A program made the position numbers and the translations under genes. This document shows, piece after piece, positions 33,926-41,913 of a stretch of DNA of 64,000 bases. The notes below the pieces were generated by a model, which saw nothing but the letters and a program-made list of their open reading frames with translations, made no database searches and had not been told where the DNA came from. Source of the stretch: Aldehydirespirator sp965205155 (GTDB lineage Bacteria > Actinomycetota > Acidimicrobiia > Acidimicrobiales > Aldehydirespiratoraceae); NCBI GenBank assembly GCA_965205155.1, contig OZ242033.1:3596001-3660000 (forward strand), written 5' to 3'. Position 1 is the stretch's first letter, and each line of letters opens with the position of its first letter.

Positions 33926-34190
33926 TCTTGGCTTTAGGGGCGATTGGAGACTGCGCGGGTAGGCCGCCGTCGATGGTGAAGAGGCTCCCGGACACGAACG
34001 ACGCCTCGGCACTGGCCAGCCAGAGCACCAGGTGTTCTGGGCGTACAGGTTGGTAGCAGCGCGACAGGGGAAGCTCCTCCGCTGCGGCGCGGGCCGCGGC
34101 CGGATCGGCTGCGTGACAGAAGAACCAGTCGGCCATGACGGGGGCAGTCCAGCCCGGCAGCACCGCGTTACAGCTGACGTGAGCGCGCTT
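33926..34190 (-). pseudogene. C-terminal fragment of an SDR oxidoreductase
   Basis: The minus-strand frame reads CNAVLPGW, then AADPAAARA, then LVLWLASAEASFVSGSLFTI and DGG. This is a degenerate paralogue of the C-terminus of the intact SDR at 37601-38383. The loop RHPVGRLGRPEDIAG of the intact copy is garbled and shortened here, and the cofactor-binding half is missing. It lies exactly at the end of the defence island and fills the 33877-34218 gap. The two copies differ at many bases, so this is old decay rather than a fresh duplication. Confidence 0.75.
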
Positions 34191-34218
34191 GGCAGCAAAT
34201 TTCATGTATATTCATTAC

Positions 34219-34533
34219 ATGGACTTCTACGAGGAGACCTTGCGGAGTCTCCAGGAACTCAACACGGCTCTCCGCTCGGAGGGCGACACTGCCCGCGCTC
34301 GATATGTCTCGGTTGAGCCCGACTACGACTTCGACGGCGAGTGGATCGTGTTCGTAACGTGGGAGATCCCGCCGCCCAACGGCGACGGGTGGCCGCTGAA
34401 GGTGCTCGACGAGTACTCCCAGCGGACACGCGACGCAATCGGCGACGCCGGCACGGCTCACTGTCTCTTCCGCACCCCCGACGAGCTACGTGAGCCTGGC
34501 CACCAGCGCGGCGCAGAGCTGCAGCCTGCCTGA
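34219..34533 (+). CDS. Small hypothetical protein
   Basis: A 104-aa acidic protein of unknown function. Helix DFYEETLRSLQELNTALRSE is followed by a beta-rich core (RARYVSVEPDYDFDGEW, then IVFVTWEIPPP) and a second helix, ending in CLFRTPDELREPGHQRG. It has no membrane segment. The ATG at 34219 is preferred to 34189 because translation from 34189 reads into the SDR remnant. An inverted repeat CATGTA/TACATG (34204-34221) overlaps the start and may be a promoter or operator. It neighbours toxin-antitoxin remnants and may be part of one. Confidence 0.5.
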   Translation: MDFYEETLRSLQELNTALRSEGDTARARYVSVEPDYDFDGEWIVFVTWEIPPPNGDGWPLKVLDEYSQRTRDAIGDAGTAHCLFRTPDELREPGHQRGAELQPA

Positions 34534-34657
34534 AGACACCGGGGCACCGGACACACCTACGAGGATCAGTCCAACGTTCGGCGTTGGAGAACGCCGCGGC
34601 CGTCTCTGCGATGGCGGAGCGGCGGGCGCCGCCGCGGTCCTGAGATACGATCGGGAC

Positions 34658-34936
34658 GTGGACCAACCGGCACACTCGGGACCCGTCGGCGACACTGGGC
34701 CCGAGACGACCCTCGCGGACCGTCCGGCGGCGCTGTGCGAGGAGGATCTGGACGCTGCTTCCGCGCGCCGACTGCGATCACAGCATCCTGAACTGGACTG
34801 GAACGATCCCGAGGGCACCCTCGAAACCCTGGCCCTGCTCAACGACCCGGAAGCGATGGCCGACCTCGAAGAAGCCGACAACAACATAGCGAACGACGAC
34901 TTGCTTCCTCTCGATCGCTATGCCCCTCCTCTCTAG
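34658..34936 (+). CDS. Possible antitoxin of a RelBE-like pair
   Basis: A 92-residue acidic protein. The C-terminal part (LETLALLNDPEAMADLEEAD followed by NNIANDDLLPLDRY) looks like the toxin-binding tail of Phd/RelB-type antitoxins. The frame is open from 34490, but the preceding residues are of low quality, and GTG at 34658 begins a more plausible N-terminus. No clear DNA-binding fold is visible before residue 45. It overlaps the downstream RelE-like frame by 17 bp. It is probably a relic, because its toxin is broken. Confidence 0.5.
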   Translation: MDQPAHSGPVGDTGPETTLADRPAALCEEDLDAASARRLRSQHPELDWNDPEGTLETLALLNDPEAMADLEEADNNIANDDLLPLDRYAPPL

Positions 34937-35195
34937 ACCGGCGCAGAAGGGCCTGGACCGGCTAACGGCTGCCGACCGCGCAAGGGCGCTGGAGATCATC
35001 GCCTCCCTCGACACGGACCCCTCCATGGGCAAGCGTCCTCAGGGAAGGCTGAGCGGCTGCCGTTCAATGAAGGGTCAGCTGACACCCCCAAAACACGAGT
35101 GCGACCTCGGCCGACGCGCCGTGGGCGCGGTTGCGTTCGAGGGCTGCGCCGCTCCGGTGGATGCGGTTCTGGTCAGGGTCCAATGTCCTTTGTGA
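34920..35195 (+). pseudogene. Truncated RelE/ParE-type toxin
   Basis: The first about 50 residues (AQKGLDRLTAADRARALEII, then GKRPQGRLSGCRSMK) match the start of RelE/ParE toxins. The normal continuation (strand with VGDYRIIY-type residues) is replaced by unrelated sequence (QLTPPKHECDLG), so the fold cannot be complete. The 3' part overlaps the GNAT remnant on the other strand, suggesting a deletion junction near 35070-35170. Confidence 0.6.
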
Positions 35196-35460
35196 GGAGC
35201 ATGAGGGTCAGATCGTCGAGCGGAGAGGGTTCGAACCCGAAGCGGCGGTAGAAGCCGGCTGCCTGTGGGCTTTGGCGTGGACCAACACAGGCGCACACCC
35301 GTGAGAGCGGCCACCTCGCGTGCTTTGTGCAGGAAGTGCTTGAGCATCGCCGCGGCCAGCCCCCTGCCCTGGTGGCCACGGTCCACGGCCAGGCGGCCCA
35401 GCAGCATCGCAGGCAGCGGATCGGGCTGGTTGCGCGCCGCCCGCCGGGTGGCCTCAGTGC
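35173..35460 (-). pseudogene. Frameshifted GNAT acetyltransferase (TacT-like) remnant
   Basis: The minus strand encodes AMLLGRLAVDRGHQGRGLAA and LKHFLHKAREVAALTGVRL in one frame, then QAAGFYRRFGFEPSPLDDLT and LMLLTKDI in another. The frame changes near 35265. The acetyl-CoA loop (RGHQGRGLA) and the FYRRFGF strand are those of GNATs of the TacT/AtaT toxin group. The N-terminus is missing, apparently cut by the Fic gene. It was probably half of a toxin-antitoxin pair. Confidence 0.7.
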
Positions 35461-35473
35461 GGATGTGGCTGTA

Positions 35474-36772
35474 TCAGAGTCCCCGCGTCGGCTGTTGTTG
35501 CAATGCTTCGTCGGTGGAGATGCTGCGGCGCCATTCGGATACGAGTTCGGCTGGTGATCGTCCGAGGCCTGCTTGGTGCGTCTGCCAGCATTGTTGCAGC
35601 AGCTTCTGGCGGTGGTCCACGACCTGCAGCAACTCGGGCAGTTCGAACACTCTGCGTCCGGTGTCTTCGTCGCGTGTTTCTGTGACGACGCCGGCTGAGA
35701 CGAGTCTGCGCAGTCCTCGCCTCACGGAGTTGGCGGGGCGGTCCGTCGCGTCGCAGAGATAGTCGATGGTGGCTGCGGGCATTGTGGACATCGCCTCCAG
35801 TGCGGCCGCCGCCGCCGAGTGGGGCCGCAGGCCGAGGTCGCGCCATTCGGCGTCCATGTCGGTGATGACCTGCGCGACTGCTTCGGTGTAGTCGCAGGCG
35901 ACGGAGGCCGCGTCGGCGACGAAGGAGACCGCGGCCTCGCCGCATGCGTCGCGTATGGTGCTGTCGCGGTCGCCGGTGTAGGTCTGGTAGGGGCGCAGCG
36001 ACCCGAAGTAGGCCTGCTTGTGCTCGGCGATCGCCGCCGACAACGGCACCGTCACCGACGAGGGCCGGCAACGCTGCAGCACGCAGTGGATCAGCGCCCG
36101 ACCGACGCGTCCGTTGCCGTCGGGGAACGGATGGATAGTCTCGAACTGCAGATGGGCCACGGCGGCTTTGACCAGCGGATGCCGCAGATCATGGGCCGAC
36201 ACGTACTGCATCAGATCCTCACACAGCGGCCCCACGTGCGCCGCCGGCGGCGCGACATACAACGCTTCTGGCGGCGTCGCCCCCGCCGGCCCCACCCAGA
36301 TGTCGTCGCTGCGCACACAGCCCGGCTCGAACCCAACGTTCGAGTCCTCAAAGAGCCGGCGGTGCATCTCACACAGGTCGGCGACCCCCACCGGCGCGTC
36401 CCTGCGGCGGCCGACGCTGACGGCGTGAGCGGTCAAGCGGACCGCCCCGAGCGCCTGCCTGTCTCGTTCCTGGCGCTTGGGGTCGCGCCCCGCTCGCAGC
36501 GACTCGAGCAGGCTCAGAGACCGCAATGTCGTCGAGACCCCCTCCACATCGCTCGACGCGATCCCCTCGGAGCGGTTCAGGCACCAAAGCATCGAGCGAT
36601 GCTGCGGCAACTCGGCGGCCAGTCCCGCGATCCGGTTATCGGCAGCCCTCGCTCGCTGGGCTGCCTGCTCGCTGAGTCCGGGGTCCCAGCCGGCGATGCC
36701 GCAGGGGACATAGGCCCTGTAGGGCTCTGGGCCCAGCACACCGTCGTAGGTCCGATCCAGGTACCTCCCCAT
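35474..36772 (-). CDS. Fic-family protein (class II, N-terminal inhibitory helix)
   Basis: A 432-aa protein that should transfer AMP (or another nucleotide moiety) to a target hydroxyl. The Fic loop is HPFPDGNGRVGR (residues 214-225), with the beta-hairpin flap WVGPAGATPPEALYVAP upstream. The inhibitory motif SSDVEG (73-78, pattern SxxxEG) sits N-terminal of the core, so activity is likely autoinhibited. The C-terminus is a winged-helix-like domain (TIDYLCDATDRPANSVRRGL). The frame extends to 36859, but the ATG at 36772 starts the family-typical MGRYLDRTYDG, and TAGTGT lies 7 nt upstream (leaderless pattern). No antitoxin gene adjoins it. Confidence 0.87.
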   Translation of the reverse strand: MGRYLDRTYDGVLGPEPYRAYVPCGIAGWDPGLSEQAAQRARAADNRIAGLAAELPQHRSMLWCLNRSEGIASSDVEGVSTTLRSLSLLESLRAGRDPKRQERDRQALGAVRLTAHAVSVGRRRDAPVGVADLCEMHRRLFEDSNVGFEPGCVRSDDIWVGPAGATPPEALYVAPPAAHVGPLCEDLMQYVSAHDLRHPLVKAAVAHLQFETIHPFPDGNGRVGRALIHCVLQRCRPSSVTVPLSAAIAEHKQAYFGSLRPYQTYTGDRDSTIRDACGEAAVSFVADAASVACDYTEAVAQVITDMDAEWRDLGLRPHSAAAAALEAMSTMPAATIDYLCDATDRPANSVRRGLRRLVSAGVVTETRDEDTGRRVFELPELLQVVDHRQKLLQQCWQTHQAGLGRSPAELVSEWRRSISTDEALQQQPTRGL

Positions 36773-37037
36773 CGCGCTCACACTACCCATCGCACTGCAC
36801 AGACGGGCACTTCTATAGCACAAACGCCCATCGCACGGAGCGGGCGGGCACTTCTCCATGATGCCTGGTCAGAGCCTCACGCGGCGGGCCGCGGCCTGGG
36901 GCTGACTCCATCAAGCGACTGGTATGCGTTCGTCCTTTGCGCTTTAGGATTCTGCTTTACGAATGTCGCATAATGTTGCATTCGAGGCGCATTTGAACCC
37001 CAACGGTGTCGCCCTCTGACTCGACACGGCCTGCTGG

Positions 37038-37481
37038 CTACGCGCCGACGCCGATTGTGAACAGGGCTATACAGATCGAGATCGTGGCCGCGGCGATGGC
37101 CGAGACGATGACGTAGAGCTGCTTGGCCTGGACCTTGATCATCTCAGCCTGAGCCTTGATGATCTCGGCCCGCTCCTTGGCGGCCTCAGCGAAGCCCTCA
37201 TGCATGGCGACCAGCAAGGCGGCATGGCCCTCGGCGAACTGTGCATTGGTCTCGGCGAACCTGGCGTTGATCTCGGCGAGCTTGACATCGGTTCCGGCTG
37301 TAGCGACTGTGAGCGCAGATTGCAGGCGCAGTTCGACCCCGGCGAGGTCGTCCTTGGTGGCCATCTGGTCCCACCCGCTGGGCGGGAGCTGGTCCATGAG
37401 GGTTTCTGCGGCTTCGTCGCCCATCGAGTCCACCAGGCGCGTGTACAGCGCGGCGCGCTGTGATTGGGTTGCGACCATCAC
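37038..37481 (-). CDS. Coiled-coil protein with C-terminal membrane anchor
   Basis: A 147-aa protein. The N-terminal helical part contains ALYTRLVDSMGDEAAETLMD and MATKDDLAGVELRL. A long coiled coil follows, with repeats such as INARFAETNAQFAEG, and then one membrane helix (YVIVSAIAAATISICIALF) at the extreme C-terminus. This layout resembles DUF1640/CCDC90-like proteins. Orientation is probably N-terminus in the cytoplasm. Function unknown. It stands alone between the Fic gene and the SDR gene. Confidence 0.72.
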   Translation of the reverse strand: MMVATQSQRAALYTRLVDSMGDEAAETLMDQLPPSGWDQMATKDDLAGVELRLQSALTVATAGTDVKLAEINARFAETNAQFAEGHAALLVAMHEGFAEAAKERAEIIKAQAEMIKVQAKQLYVIVSAIAAATISICIALFTIGVGA

Positions 37482-37600
37482 GGGACCTCCGTCCGCTCAA
37501 GGTTGATCGGCTGGGGGCACCACGAGGGCTGCTCCGAGGCTGCCCGTCAGGCCTGACAGCCCAACAGGCGGCAAGACGTTGATAATACATGCTCAATCTG

Positions 37601-38383
37601 CTATCTCAAATGATCTAGGACCAGATTATTGAAATCAGGGGCTATTGGGGACTGCGCGGTAAGGCCGCCGTCGATAGTGAAGAGGCTTCCCGACACGAAC
37701 GACGCCTCGGCGCTGGCCAGCCAGAGCACTAGGCCAGCTATGTCCTCGGGGCGGCCCAGGCGGCCGACGGGGTGGCGCTCGACCGCTACGGCGCGGGCCG
37801 CGGTCGGGTCGGCTGCGTGGGCGAACGACGAGTCGGCCATGGCGGTTTCTATCCAGCCGGGCAGCACCGCGTTACAGCGGATGCCGTCGCCGCCGTGGTC
37901 GATGGCGACCGAGCGGGTCAGGGCGTGCACCGCCGCCTTCGACGTGTTGTACACCGCCATGCCGTGGTCGGAGACACGACCTGAGATCGAGCCGACGTTG
38001 ATGATCACCCCGCCATCGGGCTGGTCCCGCATCTGGCGCACGGCGGCCCGGCAGACGTTGAACACACCGCGAACGTTCACCCCCATCACGTAGTCGAAGT
38101 CCTCGTCGGTGGTGTCGGCCACCGTCTTCTCGACCTGCACGCCAGCGTTGTTCACCACCACATCGACCCGGCCGAAGGCCTCCGCAGCCGCAGCGATCAG
38201 GGCGTCGGCCTGCGTCGGATCAGCCACGTCGGTGCGGACCCAGCGGCCCCCACCGTCGGGCGGCTCGCTCCGGCTGCCGGTCAGCACCCGGGACCCCGCG
38301 GCCACGAAGCGCTCCGCTACCGCTAGCCCGATCCCCGAACTGGCCCCGGTCACCACCACGGCCGCGCCCCGCAGAGAGTCCAC
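37601..38383 (-). CDS. SDR-family oxidoreductase
   Basis: A 260-aa classical SDR. Cofactor loop TGASSGIGLAVAERF, NNAGV, catalytic Ser in NVGSISGRV and YNTSK as the YxxxK pair, then RCNAVLPGWIETAM and FTIDGG. The frame opens at 38548, but the GTG at 38383 gives the standard start (VDSLRGAAVVVTGASSG) and has GGGGAG about 8 nt upstream. It is the second gene after the SnoaL-like gene (17 bp gap), so the two probably act on one substrate. A decayed paralogue lies at 33926-34190. Confidence 0.9.
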   Translation of the reverse strand: MDSLRGAAVVVTGASSGIGLAVAERFVAAGSRVLTGSRSEPPDGGGRWVRTDVADPTQADALIAAAAEAFGRVDVVVNNAGVQVEKTVADTTDEDFDYVMGVNVRGVFNVCRAAVRQMRDQPDGGVIINVGSISGRVSDHGMAVYNTSKAAVHALTRSVAIDHGGDGIRCNAVLPGWIETAMADSSFAHAADPTAARAVAVERHPVGRLGRPEDIAGLVLWLASAEASFVSGSLFTIDGGLTAQSPIAPDFNNLVLDHLR

Positions 38384-38400
38384 CGGCCGCTCCCCTACCC

Positions 38401-38922
38401 CTAGACGAAGCGCGACCCTGGCGCGGTGCCATCGATGTAGCGTTGCTGTCGGGCCTTGAACTCCTCGCTGAGGAGACCAAGCCGGTTGAGCTTCTTCAAC
38501 ACCCCCTGCACGTCGTCGATGTCGAACAGGTCCAGCTGCTCGGACCACTCGAAATCACCGGCATACCGGAACCAGGAGCAACCCAGGCCGTTGGTCCGGA
38601 TCCGCCGGCCCGCCTCGTCCTCGAACGGGGTGACCTGGCTCCAGTAACCGACGATCTCGCCGCGGGAGTCGTCGATCACGACCCTCTCATACGGGTAGGT
38701 CCAACCCTCGAAGCCGATCATCTCGAAGACCAGGACGTGGTCGATGATGTCCTGGCGGCCCCGAGCGGCGAACTGTCCGTGATGGCCCACCGTCCACGAG
38801 TAGTACGCGTCCTCGGTGTAGAACGCCCCGAGCCCCGCCCAGTCGCCAGCCGCCTCCGCTGCCTCATTGGCCGCCGTCCACCGGCTCCACATCTCCTCCA
38901 TCTCGCTCCGCGGATACCCCAT
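38401..38922 (-). CDS. SnoaL/NTF2-like fold protein
   Basis: A 173-aa alpha+beta barrel protein. Helix EMWSRWTAANEAAEAAGDW is followed by LGAFYTEDAYYSWTVG, GRQDIIDHVL, and strands with RVVIDDSRGEIVGYWSQV. It is of the polyketide-cyclase/dehydratase/isomerase-like superfamily, and specificity cannot be read. ATG at 38922 is chosen over the much longer frame because GGGGGAG lies just upstream. It is transcribed with the SDR downstream and is likely an isomerase, dehydratase or hydroxylase accessory for the same pathway. Confidence 0.8.
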   Translation of the reverse strand: MGYPRSEMEEMWSRWTAANEAAEAAGDWAGLGAFYTEDAYYSWTVGHHGQFAARGRQDIIDHVLVFEMIGFEGWTYPYERVVIDDSRGEIVGYWSQVTPFEDEAGRRIRTNGLGCSWFRYAGDFEWSEQLDLFDIDDVQGVLKKLNRLGLLSEEFKARQQRYIDGTAPGSRFV

Positions 38923-38976
38923 CGTCACTCCCCCAATCTCGCGAGCCCTGTCACACTCCTGCGGGATCATAGAGCT

Positions 38977-39078
38977 ATGGGAGCGATTGACCGGTTGAGC
39001 GGATGGACCGGGCTCATCGGATGGGGGATCGCAGGAGCCGTCGCCGGACCCTTCGGCGGCTGCGGACCGCTGCCCTAG
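38977..39078 (+). CDS. Possible 33-residue hydrophobic Gly-rich peptide
   Basis: An ATG at 38977 opens a short frame of 33 codons encoding a Gly/Trp/Ala-rich peptide (GWTGLIGWGIAGAVAG core, Cys near the end) in a 160-bp gap between divergent-looking units. It could be a small membrane peptide or chance. There is no clear ribosome binding site. Confidence 0.25.
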   Translation: MGAIDRLSGWTGLIGWGIAGAVAGPFGGCGPLP

Positions 39079-39082
39079 TACG

Positions 39083-39502
39083 TCAGTCTGCTGAACCGCG
39101 CTCGACGATCCACTGCGTCGGCTGGCCGGTGAGCTCCGACACCACATCGAAGTCGGAGTCGTAGTGCAGCACCGTGAGGCCCCGGCTCTCGGCGATGGCG
39201 GCAACAAGAGCATCGACAAGGGACAGAGCCCTGTGCTGGCCCCGACCCGCCAGCAGCCCCTGCAGCTCGAGCGCTCGCCGGTGGTCGCCCTCGGTCGTCG
39301 GCACCGACTCGAACGCGTCGATGTGGCTCATGACGGCATCGTGGTCGGCGGCGCTGCGAGCGCTGAAGCCCAGCTCGAAAGCGACCGGCGCGCACAGCGC
39401 GATGCTGCCCTCCGCCACGAGTGGAGCAACGGCCGCGGCTACGTGGGGCTTGCAGAGGCGAGCGAAAGCACTCGTGTCAGCCAAGTAGACGGCACGAGCC
39501 AC
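39083..39502 (-). CDS. vapC: PIN-domain ribonuclease toxin VapC
   Basis: A 139-aa PIN-domain toxin. The first acidic site is LADTSAF, the second Glu is in APVAFELGF, the third is LVDALVAAIAE, and the last Asp pair is in VLHYDSDFDVV. It should cleave specific RNAs unless bound by VapB. The longer frame to 39682 overlaps vapB and is not credible. The GTG at 39502 starts 1 nt after the vapB stop. The family-usual length and the adjacent antitoxin support the call. Confidence 0.87.
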   Translation of the reverse strand: MARAVYLADTSAFARLCKPHVAAAVAPLVAEGSIALCAPVAFELGFSARSAADHDAVMSHIDAFESVPTTEGDHRRALELQGLLAGRGQHRALSLVDALVAAIAESRGLTVLHYDSDFDVVSELTGQPTQWIVERGSAD

Positions 39503-39503
39503 G

Positions 39504-39710
39504 TCAGTCCTCTCCACCCCACGCATCGTCGAGCGCATCGAAGTCGTAGCGCCCCGGCTCCGAAAGCAGGGCGACCAACTCAAGACGGCGCCTGGCGTTG
39601 ACAATCTCGCGCAACGACGCGTCAACGGTGTCGCGCAGCGTCTTGGTGCCCAGGATTCTCGCCGCCTCAGCAGCGATATCATGATCGATTTCCAGAGATG
39701 TCTTATTCAC
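39504..39710 (-). CDS. vapB: Antitoxin VapB
   Basis: A 68-aa antitoxin of the type II VapB group: NKTSLEIDHDIAAEAARILG followed by TKTLRDTVDASLREIV, then a toxin-wrapping tail with RYDFDALDDAW. The GTG at 39710 starts this standard N-terminus. The TTG at 39728 would add six extra residues. TATCAT lies 6 nt before the GTG, so the operon may be leaderless. An IS256-family terminal repeat ends only about 29 bp upstream, so part of the control region may be insertion sequence. Confidence 0.85.
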   Translation of the reverse strand: MNKTSLEIDHDIAAEAARILGTKTLRDTVDASLREIVNARRRLELVALLSEPGRYDFDALDDAWGGED

Positions 39711-39738
39711 AGGAATATGATATCTCAAGCGATCTTGC

Positions 39739-39931
39739 GGGGGCGTCCCGAGAAGTGGTGGACGTTGGGGTTGAGCCTCTGTGGTTAGTTGCCGGCTGTG
39801 AGCTCGGCTGTGGCGAGACTATGGCGCTGTGGGTGGAGCAGGCTCATGGAGTCCTCTGGGAGGTAGCGGCGGTCGGTTGCCTGCCATTCGTCGTGCAGGT
39901 CGGCCAGGATGGCGCCGACCAATCGGATGGC
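39739..39931 (-). mobile_element. IS256-family right-end remnant C
   Basis: The minus strand reads AIRLVGAILADLHDEWQATD and RRYLPEDSMSLLHPQR and ends with a TAA, the best preserved of three copies of this transposase C-terminus. GGGGGCGTCCCGAGAAG at 39739-39755 is the matching terminal repeat. The rest of the transposase is absent: upstream sequence belongs to a different protein. The gap 39729-40019 holds only this remnant. Confidence 0.7.
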
Positions 39932-40019
39932 ACCACACTGGCAGCCGTTTGACGATGGGGTGGGAGGCCGCCTCGCGTGGGTTGTCGCGAATTGCGGGAG
40001 CCTCCACTCGACGCCGCTG

Positions 40020-40775
40020 TCAGCCACTCGCCGACGTGAACTGGGCTCTGGCGCGCTTCGCGTCGGCGGCCACCGCGGCAATGCGGCCCTGGATGAAGCC
40101 CAGTTCGCTGTCGTCGTCGGCCCAGCCTTCCACTACTGCCTGAACGACCCACACCCGGATAGCCATCACCCAGATCGCGGTCGGCGCCGCAACCTGCAAC
40201 ACAGAAAGAAGAGGATCCTGGTAGGTGGAGATGTCGATGCGGGGAACCCCGGCCTCGCCCAACAGCCACAGCGTTGCGCACGCCGTGAACACCGACCCCA
40301 GCGCGGCCGCGGTGACCACCGGGTCCCTCACCGCGAAACGCCGGCCGTCGCCCCAGCGCGGCGCGCTCATCCACTCACGCAGAATCCCGTCAGCCGTTGG
40401 TCTCGCCGCGTTCGGCGTCGCCGCGCCCGCGCTGTGCGCTCGTGCCCAGATTCGTCTGCGGGCGCCCACGACGCACAGAACCGACGCTGCCACCAAACCG
40501 CCGATGATGATCCACAACGAGTCGCCGACCGCTACATCGAAGGTGTCAGATCGACCGAGCACCCACACATGTGCCGCCAACAGCAAGAACGCGACCCACA
40601 ACCACACCCGCGTCGTCAGGTCCTCGTTGGCGTTGAGGAGTCGCCCGTCGGGCCACTCCGGGGGCCTGGACCACCAACTCCGGCGCTCAACCGCCGATAC
40701 CCCGACACAGCTCCCGGCCATAGCCCAACCTCCAGTCGTGGCGCCAACATAGCGGCCCCACAAGCAGGCGACCAT
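40020..40775 (-). CDS. Hypothetical membrane protein with about four helices
   Basis: A 251-aa protein with hydrophobic segments VWLWVAFLLLAAHVWVL, SLWIIIGGLVAASVLCVVG, TAAALGSVFTACATLWLLG and VLQVAAPTAIWVMAIRVWVV. A basic cytoplasmic loop (GARRRIWARAHSAG) lies between the second and third. The first about 45 residues are not clearly part of the domain, so a later start is possible. No family recognised. It ends next to the IS256 remnant. Confidence 0.5.
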   Translation of the reverse strand: MVACLWGRYVGATTGGWAMAGSCVGVSAVERRSWWSRPPEWPDGRLLNANEDLTTRVWLWVAFLLLAAHVWVLGRSDTFDVAVGDSLWIIIGGLVAASVLCVVGARRRIWARAHSAGAATPNAARPTADGILREWMSAPRWGDGRRFAVRDPVVTAAALGSVFTACATLWLLGEAGVPRIDISTYQDPLLSVLQVAAPTAIWVMAIRVWVVQAVVEGWADDDSELGFIQGRIAAVAADAKRARAQFTSASG

Positions 40776-40884
40776 CCACCAGTCGCCAGTTCACCCGGGG
40801 CTTGCGATCCCAGGTCGCAAGCAAACCGCCCAGGTTCACAGCCTCTGTCGCTCTCCCGCCCCTAGTCACCTTCCCGTTGCAAGC

Positions 40885-41175
40885 TCACGATAGGTAGGCG
40901 TCAAGCGCGTCCCGGATCACCTGGCTTTCAGTGGTGCGGTCGGACGCGGCCCGCTGCCGGATGCGGTCCATGAGGCTCGGAGGAGCGCGAAATGTCCGCA
41001 CCTCGGCCTTCGCCTCGCCCAGACGCGGCGACCAGCGCCGAGTCCTCCTGATGGCGGTGAGTTCGCCCGAGCTGAACTCTCGAGTCTCGAACTCGTCGAC
41101 AATGGCGGCCAGGTCTTCGTCTGTCACATCGACGGCGCCAGTCCGACCGGACTCACAGGCAGCAAAGTCAGTCAC
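40885..41175 (-). CDS. Putative RHH-type DNA-binding protein
   Basis: A 96-aa protein whose C-terminal 40 residues look like a ribbon-helix-helix unit (VRTFRAPPSLMDRIRQRAAS followed by TTESQVIRDALDAYL). The N-terminal half is acidic (DVTDEDLAAIVDEFETRE). It could be an antitoxin, but no toxin follows. Upstream it overlaps the gene at 41168 by 8 bp, so they form an operon. Confidence 0.6.
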   Translation of the reverse strand: MTDFAACESGRTGAVDVTDEDLAAIVDEFETREFSSGELTAIRRTRRWSPRLGEAKAEVRTFRAPPSLMDRIRQRAASDRTTESQVIRDALDAYLS

Positions 41176-41590
41176 CGGGCTGCTCGATGGCGCTCAGCAG
41201 TGGATCCTCCTGCGCGGCCGGCAGTTCCTTCATCTCTCCGGCAGGAGCGTCCATCGTCGGGTAGATGCCGGCTCCCGCCGCAGCCAGGCGAGCGGTCAGC
41301 ACCGCGGCGAGATGGTCGATGGCGTACAGCGCCGCCCGCATCTGGATCGATGCCGAAGAGTCCAGGGTGTCGGTGTTCTCCGAGAAGCTCCCCAGCAGCT
41401 CGAACCGAGCGTCGTAGACCATCGAGAGCCTGTGTGTCACCGTCCACTCGCCGACGTCGTCGCGCCAACCCCGGTCGATCGATTGAATGGCCTTGATGGC
41501 ATGAGAACGGTCGGCCTGGCTGCCGCCCGAGATCACCCGGGCCAGCGCGTCCCGAGCGCCGGCCACTGCTTGCTGTTCCTGCGCGTCCAT
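41168..41590 (-). CDS. Hypothetical helical protein
   Basis: A 140-aa protein without recognised family. Helical segments include EQQAVAGARDALARVI and QMRAALYAIDHLAAVLTARL, and the C-terminus is acidic and Pro-containing. The ATG at 41590 has AAGGAG about 10 nt upstream, a clear ribosome binding site, and the longer frame to 41800 is rejected for that reason. It is coupled to the RHH gene by an 8-bp overlap. Confidence 0.6.
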   Translation of the reverse strand: MDAQEQQAVAGARDALARVISGGSQADRSHAIKAIQSIDRGWRDDVGEWTVTHRLSMVYDARFELLGSFSENTDTLDSSASIQMRAALYAIDHLAAVLTARLAAAGAGIYPTMDAPAGEMKELPAAQEDPLLSAIEQPGD

Positions 41591-41652
41591 TGCCTTCCGC
41601 TCCTTCTTCGTCGTCTGGTCTGATCTCCTGCGATCCGAGCGCCACACGGTGG

Positions 41653-41913
41653 TCACGCTCCCGCGGCGGGCTGGGTGCGGGCCGCACTGTCCCCATCCTT
41701 CTTGCCGTCGCGGATAGGCAGGACGACAAGGAGCAGCACGAAGGCGACCACGGCTGTGCCTATGAGCAGCACCAGCAATGCGGGGTACGCGGCGTCCCAC
41801 CCGGACGGCTCGGCGCGAGTCGCAGGGGCGTCGGCAGTCTCGGAGTCGATGCCGATGGTGGGATCACGCTCCGGCGGTCCGGAGCCGGTCATGGGGGTCT
41901 GAGCGGTAGTCAT
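41653..41913 (-). CDS. Small single-span membrane protein
   Basis: An 86-aa protein with one strong membrane helix (PALLVLLIGTAVVAFVLLLVV) preceded by a 45-residue polar region and followed by a short Lys/Asp-rich tail. No family recognised. It is probably co-transcribed with the two downstream hypothetical genes. The gap 41914-42166 after it shows no gene and is locally AT-rich (42060-42130). Confidence 0.5.
   Translation of the reverse strand: MTTAQTPMTGSGPPERDPTIGIDSETADAPATRAEPSGWDAAYPALLVLLIGTAVVAFVLLLVVLPIRDGKKDGDSAARTQPAAGA

Noticed and set aside
39083..39682. 199-aa version of VapC starting at 39682
   Set aside because: The extra N-terminus is the vapB gene read in another frame; the GTG at 39502 after the vapB stop fits the PIN family.
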